A stretch of DNA of 64,000 nt from Reyranella humidisoli. Its GTDB lineage: Bacteria > Pseudomonadota > Alphaproteobacteria > Reyranellales > Reyranellaceae. The notes under the pieces are model-generated. The model did not search any database and was not told the DNA's origin. It saw only the letters and a program-made list of their open reading frames with translations. A program made the translations under genes and the position numbers. The DNA is taken from the NCBI RefSeq assembly GCF_019039055.1, contig NZ_JAHOPB010000003.1, forward strand, positions 186,001 through 250,000, given 5' to 3'. This document shows positions 57,818-64,000 of the stretch, one piece after another (position 1 is the stretch's first letter; each line of letters opens with the position of its first letter).

Positions 57818-58519
57818 TCAGGCCAGCGCGATGATGAAGCGCCGGTTCATCTTTCCCTTGTTCTCGATCTTGGTGCATTCGATGCGGCCGATCTCGCCGG
57901 TCCGCGCGACATGGGTGCCGCCGCAGGCCTGCAGGTCGACGCCCTCGATCGAGAGCAGCCGCACGCGGCCCGCGCCCATCGGCGGTCGCACGCTCATCGT
58001 CTTCACCAGCTCAGGCCGTGCCGTCAGCTCCTCGTCGGTGATCCATTGCGGCGTCACCGGTCGGTCGAGCGCGATCAGCTTGTTGACCTCCTCGGTAACC
58101 CACTCCTTGGTCGGCACCTCGCCGTCGAGGTTGAAGTCGAGGCGGCTCTTGTCGGCGCCGACCTGGCCACCGGTGACGCTTCCCTTGATGACGGAAGACA
58201 TCACATGCATCGCGGTGTGCATGCGCATGTGCAGGTAGCGACGCTCCCAGTCGAGCGTGGTGTGAACTTTTGTGCCGACCTCGGGCCGCGGCGCATCGGG
58301 CGCCAGCACATGCAGCACGTCGCCGCCATCGGCCTTCACCGTGTCGACGATTTTCGCCTCGCCGCCGTCCCAGCGCAGGATGCCGGTATCGCCGGGCTGT
58401 CCACCGCCGGTGGGATAGAAAATCGAGCGATCGAGTCGCACGCCGCGCTCCTCGGCTGCCGTCACGATGGCGTCGGCTTCGCGAATGTAGGAGTCTTGCC
58501 TGAAGAGTTCTTCGACCAT
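57818..58519 (-). CDS. alaX: Alanyl-tRNA editing protein (AlaX)
   Basis: A 233-residue free-standing editing domain that removes serine or glycine mistakenly attached to tRNA-Ala. The zinc ligands are His101 and His105 (MRMHTAMHV), Cys199 and His203 (QACGGTH), as in the AlaRS editing domain. FYPTGGGQPGDTG in the N-terminal region is typical. It starts at 58519 and lies nine bases after the ribokinase-like gene on the same strand. Context in a cysteine group is common in alphaproteobacteria. Confidence 0.93.
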   Translation of the reverse strand: MVEELFRQDSYIREADAIVTAAEERGVRLDRSIFYPTGGGQPGDTGILRWDGGEAKIVDTVKADGGDVLHVLAPDAPRPEVGTKVHTTLDWERRYLHMRMHTAMHVMSSVIKGSVTGGQVGADKSRLDFNLDGEVPTKEWVTEEVNKLIALDRPVTPQWITDEELTARPELVKTMSVRPPMGAGRVRLLSIEGVDLQACGGTHVARTGEIGRIECTKIENKGKMNRRFIIALA

Positions 58520-58528
58520 GACGGGGAT

Positions 58529-59443
58529 TTAGGCTTTCGCCAGCCGCGCCGCAACTTCCTGGTCGGTCGGCATCGCCGGCGCCGCGCCGAGTCTTTCGAC
58601 GGAGCAAGAGGCGGCGGCGCTCGCGAAGCGTGCCGCCTCCGTCGGCGTGCGGCCGGCCGCCAGTTGCGAGGCGAGGGCGCCTACGAAGCAGTCGCCGGCA
58701 CCGGTCGTGTCGGTGACCTTGGTCGGGAAGGCGGAGATGGTATCGACGCCCGTCGCCGTTACGACGACGGCGCCGCGCTCGCCCAGCGTCGCAATGACGG
58801 CGCGCGCGCCGCGGTCGCGCAGGACGCCGCAGGCGGCGGCGACGCTCTCCGGCGAACTCGACGCATCGAGCCTCGTGCCCGTCGCCTGTGAGAGCTCGAT
58901 CTCGTTCAGGACGGCAACATCGACCGACTGCAGAAGATCGGCCGGATGTTCGACGAAGGGCGCGAGGTTGAGGACGGTACGCGCGCCGGCCTCGCGGGCG
59001 CGGGCGAGGATTTCCCACGTCGCGGCGACCGGCGTCTCGAACTGGGCGACCCAAACTTCGTCGCGTTGCGGCTCGTGATTCAGCATGGAGGCGTCGAAAT
59101 GCATGTTGGCGCCCGAGGCGACGGTGATCGAATTGTCCCCGTCGGCCACCTGAATCAACGCGACGCCTGTTGCCGGGCCGTCGACCTCGATTACGCCCGT
59201 GCTGTCGACGTCATTGTCGGCCAGAAAACCGCGAAGACTGTTGGCGAAAGCGTCGTTGCCGACGGTGCCGACCATTGCCGTCGGAACTCCGAGGCGTGCA
59301 CTGGCGATCGCCTGGTTCAGGCCCTTGCCGCCGGGCAGGAACGAGACCTCCGCGCCCACGATCGTCTCGCCACGCTCCGGCAGCCGTGCACTCTGCACGA
59401 CGACATCCATGTTGAGGCTGCCGCAGACGACGACCCTGCTCAT
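58529..59443 (-). CDS. PfkB-family ribokinase-like sugar kinase
   Basis: A 304-residue kinase. The ribokinase N-terminal signature is VCGSLNMDVVVQSARLPERGETI, with GGKGLNQAIASARLG carrying the substrate Gly-Gly, and the second signature is DTTGAGDCFVGALASQL with the catalytic Asp. It resembles ribokinase (RbsK) in length and in these blocks. It sits between cysK and alaX, ten and nine bases apart, an odd place for a sugar kinase and probably an insertion into the group. Confidence 0.87.
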   Translation of the reverse strand: MSRVVVCGSLNMDVVVQSARLPERGETIVGAEVSFLPGGKGLNQAIASARLGVPTAMVGTVGNDAFANSLRGFLADNDVDSTGVIEVDGPATGVALIQVADGDNSITVASGANMHFDASMLNHEPQRDEVWVAQFETPVAATWEILARAREAGARTVLNLAPFVEHPADLLQSVDVAVLNEIELSQATGTRLDASSSPESVAAACGVLRDRGARAVIATLGERGAVVVTATGVDTISAFPTKVTDTTGAGDCFVGALASQLAAGRTPTEAARFASAAASCSVERLGAAPAMPTDQEVAARLAKA

Positions 59444-59453
59444 CGGTGAAGCC

Positions 59454-60455
59454 TCACTGCATCCAGCGCGGCAGCGGCAGGTTCTTTTCGCGCAAGAAAG
59501 CAGGATTGAAGAGCTTCGACTGGTAGCGGCTACCGCCGTCGCACAGGATGGTGACGACGGTCTTGCCCGGCCCCAGCTCGCGCGCGAGGCGCATGGCGCC
59601 CACGATGTTGATGGCGGTCGAGCCCCCCAGCACCAGCCCCTCATGCTCGATCAGGTCGAACAGGACGGGCAGGGCTTCCTCGTCGGTGATCTGGTAGGCC
59701 ATGTCGATCTGCGTGCCTTCGAGGTTCGCCGTGACGCGACCCTGGCCGATGCCCTCGGTGACCGAATTGCCTTCGGCCTTCAGCTCGCCCTTGGTGTGCC
59801 AGTTGAACAGGGCCGAACCCATCGGATCGCTGAGCGCGATCTTGACGTCGGGATTGCGCTCCTTCAGCGCGCGCGAGATTCCGGCCAGGGTGCCGCCGCT
59901 GCCGACGGAGCAGGTGAAGCCGTCGACCTTGCCCTCGGTCTGGTTCCAGATTTCGGGGCCGGTCGTCCGGTAGTGACCGTCGCGGTTGGCGGTGTTGTCG
60001 AACTGGTTGGCCCAGACCGCGCCGGCCGGTTCCTTGGCCGCCAGTTCCTCGGCGAGCCTGCCCGAGAAACGGACATAGTTGTTCGGATTGGAATAGGGCG
60101 CTGCCGGGACGAGTCGGAGGTCGGCGCCGCACAGGCGCAGCATGTCCTTCTTCTCCTGGCTCTGCGTCTCCGGCATCACGATGACCGAGCGGTAGCCGCG
60201 TGCGTTGGCCACCAGCGCGATGCCGATGCCCGTATTGCCGGCCGTGCCTTCGACAATGACGCCGCCCGGCCTGAGCCTGCCGCTCTTTTCCGCGTCTTCG
60301 ATGATGGCGAGCGCCGCGCGGTCCTTTACGGAGCCGCCCGGATTGAGGAATTCCGCCTTGCCGTAGATGTTGCAGCCGGTTGCCTCGGAGGCTGCGCGCA
60401 GCTTGATCAGCGGCGTGTTGCCGATGCTATCGATGAAACCCGAACGGACGTTCAT
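59454..60455 (-). CDS. cysK: Cysteine synthase
   Basis: A 333-residue PLP enzyme making cysteine from O-acetylserine and sulfide. The PLP Lys44 lies in LNPGGSVKDRAAL, and EGTAGNTGIGIAL (69-81) binds the cofactor phosphate. SGGTLAGISRALKERNP and ILCDGGSRYQSKLFNPAFL are conserved. The ATG at 60455 was chosen because longer frames would run into the upstream region. It opens the minus-strand sulfur group and follows the Nudix gene after 88 bases. Confidence 0.94.
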   Translation of the reverse strand: MNVRSGFIDSIGNTPLIKLRAASEATGCNIYGKAEFLNPGGSVKDRAALAIIEDAEKSGRLRPGGVIVEGTAGNTGIGIALVANARGYRSVIVMPETQSQEKKDMLRLCGADLRLVPAAPYSNPNNYVRFSGRLAEELAAKEPAGAVWANQFDNTANRDGHYRTTGPEIWNQTEGKVDGFTCSVGSGGTLAGISRALKERNPDVKIALSDPMGSALFNWHTKGELKAEGNSVTEGIGQGRVTANLEGTQIDMAYQITDEEALPVLFDLIEHEGLVLGGSTAINIVGAMRLARELGPGKTVVTILCDGGSRYQSKLFNPAFLREKNLPLPRWMQ

Positions 60456-60543
60456 GAACTGCTCACCTTGCCTGACCCTGCGCGCTTCCCGGGCGCGACG
60501 GTAGACAGGGAGCAGGGGGCCACGCAACCCGCGCTTTGGCGTT

Positions 60544-61158
60544 CTACCGCCAGCGGTCTCGCATCTCGTCGCGATGCAGGGCGAGCCACTGCAAACCCAT
60601 GACTGCAACGGCGTTGTCGATCTCACCACGGTCGAGCAGGGCGCGCGCTTCGGCGAATGGCATGGCCTTCACGAGGATGTTCTCGTTTTCCGATTCCAGT
60701 CCGAAGATACCACCGGCACCGGTCGCATCGACACGTCCCACGAAGCTGGTGCAGGTCTCGGAGCTGGCACCGGGACTGAGCAGCACACTGTGCATGGGAA
60801 AGAGATCGAGCATCTGCAGGGACGCTTCCTCCGCCGCTTCGCGACGGGCTACGTCCGCAGGCGTTTCGCCCTCCTCGATGATGCCGGCGACGATCTCCCA
60901 ACTCCAGGGATGGCGATCGGCGACGAAGGAGCCGGCACGGAACTGCCGGATCAGGACGACCTCGTCGCGGATCGGATCGTAGGGCAGCACGGCCGCGGCC
61001 TGACCGCGCTCGAAGACCTCGCGCTTGATCTCGCCGCTCTGGCCTCCCTGGTACAGGCTGTGCCGGAAAAGGTAGCGCGCGATGCGGAAATAGCCCTGGA
61101 AGGCCACGGTGCGCTCGATCAGTTCGGCCTTTTCGCCGGACAGGGGAACGGACGGCAT
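60544..61158 (-). CDS. nudF: Nudix hydrolase, ADP-ribose pyrophosphatase type
   Basis: A 204-residue Nudix protein. The Nudix box is GIIEEGETPADVARREAAEEAS (last residue Ser instead of Gly), preceded by WSWEIVAGII. RARYLF-like RIARYLFRHSLYQGGQSGEIKREVFERGQAAAVLPYD at the start is typical of ADP-ribose hydrolases. The enzyme splits ADP-ribose to AMP and ribose 5-phosphate. It is preceded on the same strand by tRNA-Asn with an intrinsic terminator in the gap. Confidence 0.86.
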   Translation of the reverse strand: MPSVPLSGEKAELIERTVAFQGYFRIARYLFRHSLYQGGQSGEIKREVFERGQAAAVLPYDPIRDEVVLIRQFRAGSFVADRHPWSWEIVAGIIEEGETPADVARREAAEEASLQMLDLFPMHSVLLSPGASSETCTSFVGRVDATGAGGIFGLESENENILVKAMPFAEARALLDRGEIDNAVAVMGLQWLALHRDEMRDRWR

Positions 61159-61171
61159 GATGCACTCCACA

Positions 61172-61205
61172 AGCAAAAAGGGCCGTCCTCTTTCGAGAAC
61201 GGCCC
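61172..61205 (-). terminator. Intrinsic terminator after tRNA-Asn
   Basis: On the minus strand an 11-base stem (GGGCCGTTCTC paired with GAGGACGGCCC, one G-U pair) with a GAAA loop is followed by TTTTTGCTT. It lies five bases after the end of the tRNA-Asn gene, so it ends that transcript, just before the Nudix gene. Confidence 0.85.
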
Positions 61206-61209
61206 CAAT

Positions 61210-61284
61210 TGGCTCCGGAGGTAGGAATCGAACCTACGGCCAGGCGATTAACAGTCGCCTGCTCTACCGCTGAGCTACTCCGGA
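61210..61284 (-). tRNA. tRNA-Asn (anticodon GUU)
   Basis: A 75-base cloverleaf on the minus strand including CCA. The acceptor stem pairs TCCGGAG with CTCCGGA, the anticodon loop CTGTTAA carries GUU, and the T arm is GTAGG-TTCGATT-CCTAC. Confidence 0.95.
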
Positions 61285-61378
61285 ATAAACTCGGTGCGAC
61301 GGCGGTACGTCGGCCGCGAAGGCGCGGTCTTGTGACAGAGCGTGTCGGCTCATGCAAGACCTGTCGCTTGTGCATTCG

Positions 61379-61452
61379 TGGAGGCCCGGGCCGGAGTCGA
61401 ACCGGCCTGGAAGGATTTGCAGTCCTCTGCATAGCCGCTTTGCTACCGGGCC
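61379..61452 (-). tRNA. tRNA-Cys (anticodon GCA)
   Basis: A 74-base cloverleaf on the minus strand including CCA. The acceptor stem pairs GGCCCGG with CCGGGCC, the anticodon loop CTGCAAA carries GCA, and the T arm is GCCGG-TTCGACT-CCGGC. Confidence 0.95.
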
Positions 61453-61578
61453 GCACGAAAGCGCGCGGTGCTATACTCACGGTGTGACGGACCGGTCAAG
61501 CCGGGCGCGACGGAGAGACCTTTGACGCTGTCGTCCGCTGCCGCCTATATAGCGACCGCTACATCTAGGGGGCAGGCT

Positions 61579-62238
61579 ATGACGGATTTCGCGCTCGCGC
61601 GCCGCAACATGGTGGAAGGCCAGCTCCGGCCCAACCGGGTCAACAATGCCGGATTGCTGGCGATCCTGGCCGACCTTCCGCGGGAGCGCTTCCTGCCGGA
61701 GGCGCTGCGCTCGGTCGCCTATGCCGACGATGACGTGCCCCTGGGCAATGGCCGTTTCATGATGGAACCGATGGTGCTGGCCCGCCTGATCCAGATCCTG
61801 CAGCCGCAGGCCGAGGACAAGGCGATGGTCGTGGCCGCCGGGCTGGGCTATGGCGCGGCGATCCTCGCGCGCCTGACCAAGTCGGTTGCCGCCGTCGAGA
61901 CCGACGCCGCGATGGCCGCCGCCGCCCGGCAGACCCTGAGCGATCTCGGCCTTTCGGGCATCGAACAGGTGGCCGGTCAGGCCGAGCAGGGCGCCCCGGC
62001 CGATGCGCCCTACGATGTCATCCTGATCGAGGGGGCGGTCCGTGAAGTGCCGAAAGCCATCTCCGACCAGTTGGCCGAGGGCGGCCGGTTGGCGACCGTG
62101 ATCGCCGACCCGAGCGGTGCACTGGGGGTGGCACATCTGTTCGTGAAGCAGGGCGGGGTCGTGTCCGGGCGGCCGCTTTTCGACGCCGGCTCGCCGGCAC
62201 TGCCCGGCTTCGCGCCTCCCGCCCGTTTCACCTTCTGA
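61579..62238 (+). CDS. pcm: Protein-L-isoaspartate O-methyltransferase-like protein
   Basis: A 219-residue protein of the isoaspartate methyltransferase family. RRNMVEGQLRPNRVNNAGLLAILADLPRERFLPE is the conserved start. The motif I region is VVAAGLGYGAAILARL, in which the usual G-x-G-x-G is varied, and YDVILIEGAV follows. It is the first gene of the common alphaproteobacterial set pcm-tolC-popZ. The ATG at 61579 was chosen as the family start. It may not repair isoaspartate; its constant link to tolC suggests an envelope role. Confidence 0.88.
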   Translation: MTDFALARRNMVEGQLRPNRVNNAGLLAILADLPRERFLPEALRSVAYADDDVPLGNGRFMMEPMVLARLIQILQPQAEDKAMVVAAGLGYGAAILARLTKSVAAVETDAAMAAAARQTLSDLGLSGIEQVAGQAEQGAPADAPYDVILIEGAVREVPKAISDQLAEGGRLATVIADPSGALGVAHLFVKQGGVVSGRPLFDAGSPALPGFAPPARFTF

Positions 62239-62323
62239 GCCGGATCCGGCATTTGCCATGCTCGGGGCTACCCATGCTGTTCCGCCTGATGTTAGGGTAC
62301 CGTCTACAGATGAGGGTAGAACG

Positions 62324-63787
62324 ATGCGTATCCGGCCCAGCTTGAAGCGCGCCCGCGCCGCGGCAGCGTGCATCCTGGCGGTCGGGCTCGGTGGGGCGTC
62401 GAGTGCGTGGTCACAGAGCCTGATCGAGGCGCTTGCGACCACCTACAACAGCAACCCCGACTTGCTGGCGAGCCGGGCCATCCTGCGCCAGACCGACGAG
62501 ACGCTGTCGCAGGCGGTCGCCAACTGGCGCCCTCGCGTCACGCTGAACGTCGAGTACAACAAGGTCGAGCAGGATTCCTATTCGCAGCGCACGGCGCCGA
62601 CCTTCTACGCGTTGAACGGCAGATTCACGACTCTGCAGATGGTCCAGCCGCTGTTCCGCGGCGGCAAGACGATCGCTGAGACCAAGCAGGCGCAGTCCAA
62701 CATCCAGGCGCAGCGCGCCCAGCTCGCAGATACCGAGCAGAACGTCCTGCTGGCGGCCGTAACTTCCTACGCCGACCTCGTCCAGAACATCGGTATCGCC
62801 GATGCCCGCCGCAACAACGTGCGCGTGCTGGTGCAGCAGCTCGACGCGACCCGCGAGCGGTTCCGGGTCGGCGAATTGACGATCACCGACGTGTCGCAGT
62901 CCGAGGCGCGCCTCGAACTGGCCAAGGCCGATCTGGTCCAGGCCGAGACCAACGTCCGCATCGCCGAGGCGGCCTTCCAGCGCACGATCGGCAAGAAGCC
63001 GGGCCGGCTGGGCGAAATCCCGCTGATCGGCGGCCTGCCGTCGTCGGAAGAGGAAGCCATCGGCCTGGCGATGGATGCCGGCCCCCGCGCCGTCACGGCC
63101 GCCCACCGCATCACGGCCGCCAACTACGGCGTGAATTCGGCCGTCGGCGATCTGCTGCCGCAGGTCAACCTGGTGGGCGCCCTGCAGCAGCAGTTCGACC
63201 TGCAGGTCCCGAACGACAAGTATTACAACTATGCCGTCCGCGTTCAGGCGGTGATCCCGATCTTCCAGAACGGCAGCGAATGGTCGCGTATCCGTTCGGC
63301 GCGTGAGCTTGTCGGGCAGCGGCGCAACGAACTCGACAGCGCCCGCCGCGCGGTGGCCGAGAACGTCATCCGGGCCTGGAGACAGCTCGATTCTTCACGC
63401 TCGCGCGTGACGTCGTTCGAGTCGCAGGTTCGCGCCAACGAAGTCGCGCTGAACGGCGTGCGCCAGGAAGCGCTGGTCGGTTCGCGCACCACCCTCGACG
63501 TGTTGAACGCCGAGCAGGAACTGCTGAACTCGCAGGTCAACCTGATCCAGGCACGCCACGACGTGCAGGTGTCCTACTACGGCGTACTCTCGGGCATCGG
63601 CCGTCTCACCGCGCGCACGCTTGCCCTGCCGGTCGAGTATTACGACGAGGAGCGCTACTACAAGGACGTCGGCTCCCGCTGGATCGGCTGGGGCAGCAGC
63701 GGCGAATCGGGTACGGGCATCATCCCGCCGTCCACGTCCCCGGCAGGCGTCGCGGGGAGCGCCCCTGCCGGGAGCAGCGGTAAATGA
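62324..63787 (+). CDS. tolC: TolC-type outer-membrane efflux protein
   Basis: A 487-residue outer-membrane channel for type I secretion and multidrug efflux. A signal peptide ends near residue 30 (GGASSAWS before QSLIEALATTYNSNP). Alternating helical and strand segments with repeats such as QAQSNIQAQRAQLADTEQNVLLAAVTSY and LNAEQELLNSQVNLIQARHDVQVSYYGVL match both TolC halves. It follows pcm after an 85-base gap and its stop overlaps the next gene (ATGA). No membrane fusion or ABC partner is in the window. Confidence 0.94.
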   Translation: MRIRPSLKRARAAAACILAVGLGGASSAWSQSLIEALATTYNSNPDLLASRAILRQTDETLSQAVANWRPRVTLNVEYNKVEQDSYSQRTAPTFYALNGRFTTLQMVQPLFRGGKTIAETKQAQSNIQAQRAQLADTEQNVLLAAVTSYADLVQNIGIADARRNNVRVLVQQLDATRERFRVGELTITDVSQSEARLELAKADLVQAETNVRIAEAAFQRTIGKKPGRLGEIPLIGGLPSSEEEAIGLAMDAGPRAVTAAHRITAANYGVNSAVGDLLPQVNLVGALQQQFDLQVPNDKYYNYAVRVQAVIPIFQNGSEWSRIRSARELVGQRRNELDSARRAVAENVIRAWRQLDSSRSRVTSFESQVRANEVALNGVRQEALVGSRTTLDVLNAEQELLNSQVNLIQARHDVQVSYYGVLSGIGRLTARTLALPVEYYDEERYYKDVGSRWIGWGSSGESGTGIIPPSTSPAGVAGSAPAGSSGK

Positions 63788-64000
63788 CCGACGCCAAGGG
63801 CGGCCCAAACAAAGAGCCGTCGATGGACGACATCCTGGCGTCCATCCGCAAGATCATTTCCGACGACGAGGCCCGTGCGCAGGGTGCGGGCCCGCGGCCG
63901 GCCGTGGTGCCACCCGTGATCGTCCCGCCCTCCATGACGTCGCCGTCGCGTACCCCCTCGAACGAGGACGTTCTCCTTCTCACCGATATCGTCGAAGAGC
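63784..64000 (+). CDS. popZ: PopZ/DUF2497 family protein, 3' end cut by window edge
   Basis: The first 72 codons of a protein starting with an ATG that overlaps the tolC stop. EPSMDDILASIRKIISDDEA is the conserved N-terminal helix of the PopZ/DUF2497 family and a Pro/Val-rich stretch follows, as in PopZ's disordered middle. Full-length members have a C-terminal oligomerisation helix that lies beyond the edge. PopZ anchors the chromosome origin at the cell pole in Caulobacter; whether this gene does so is unknown. Confidence 0.88.
   Translation, partial: MTDAKGGPNKEPSMDDILASIRKIISDDEARAQGAGPRPAVVPPVIVPPSMTSPSRTPSNEDVLLLTDIVEE

Overview
The window looks like a high-GC alphaproteobacterial chromosome, probably a soil or freshwater heterotroph. 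The signs are a pcm-tolC-popZ (DUF2497) order at the right edge, a bacterial homologue of the mitochondrial complex I subunit NDUFS4, a hybrid response-regulator/HWE-type kinase, and many CoA-transferase and acyl-CoA genes. The genus cannot be fixed from the sequence alone; a Reyranella-like or other Rhodospirillales/Hyphomicrobiales member is a guess. Gene density is very high, many neighbours overlap by 1-4 bases (ATGA, GTGA, TTGA), and I saw no transposase, integrase, phage gene or CRISPR array.

Positions 1-4.9 kb (minus) hold an acyl-CoA operon (MmgE/PrpD, MaoC-like, acyl-CoA dehydrogenase, MaoC, class III CoA-transferase). It is preceded by a tiny Cys-Cys peptide gene with a near-perfect Shine-Dalgarno sequence and a hairpin. 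Positions 5-13.1 kb (plus) hold a binding-protein-dependent ABC transporter followed by a CoA-transferase, a crotonase with an altered active site, a phytanoyl-CoA-type dioxygenase and a DehI-like protein, probably an uptake-plus-catabolism unit for an unknown carboxylic acid. Positions 13.1-17 kb hold a polysaccharide deacetylase, a secreted protein, a sirtuin and an orphan TAXI binding protein. Positions 17-23.2 kb hold sugar-acid catabolism: an SDR, KDPG aldolase, KDG kinase and an IlvD/Edd-type dehydratase, with a beta-propeller and a fatty acid hydroxylase between them.

Positions 23-32.3 kb hold a PrcB-like protein, a 2,4-dienoyl-CoA-reductase-like SDR, a double cold-shock protein, a TPP-riboswitch-controlled thiXYZ transporter, a DUF192 protein, an O-methyltransferase, formate-tetrahydrofolate ligase, a PhzF protein and a DUF2237 protein. 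Positions 32.4-38.8 kb carry tRNA-Pro(UGG), the NDUFS4 homologue, tRNA-Arg(UCU) and an iron-uptake unit (TonB-dependent receptor, PiuC-type dioxygenase, PepSY protein, TonB, ExbB, ExbD). Positions 38.8-41.3 kb hold LysE and TetR (divergent, with a palindromic candidate operator), a GNAT and a HAD protein. Positions 41.3-46.4 kb are a biotin-independent malonate decarboxylase operon, mdcA-C-D-E-G-B.

Positions 46.5-55.5 kb hold a DHCW cupin, a 3-hydroxyisobutyrate-dehydrogenase-like protein, a three-gene phosphorelay operon, an MlrC/M81 protein, an MFS transporter, a lipoprotein, hisI and a Zur-like Fur protein. Positions 55.6-61.2 kb (minus) are a sulfur-amino-acid group (cysK, a ribokinase-like gene, alaX, sseA, metC) with a REP-like inverted repeat, plus a Nudix ADP-ribose pyrophosphatase. 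Two minus-strand tRNAs (Asn, Cys) and the start of pcm-tolC-popZ close the window. The most unusual signals are the Cys-Cys peptide/hairpin leader, the island with the altered crotonase, the signalling trio without an output domain, and the REP-like element. I did not find a clearly undescribed system that I could defend.
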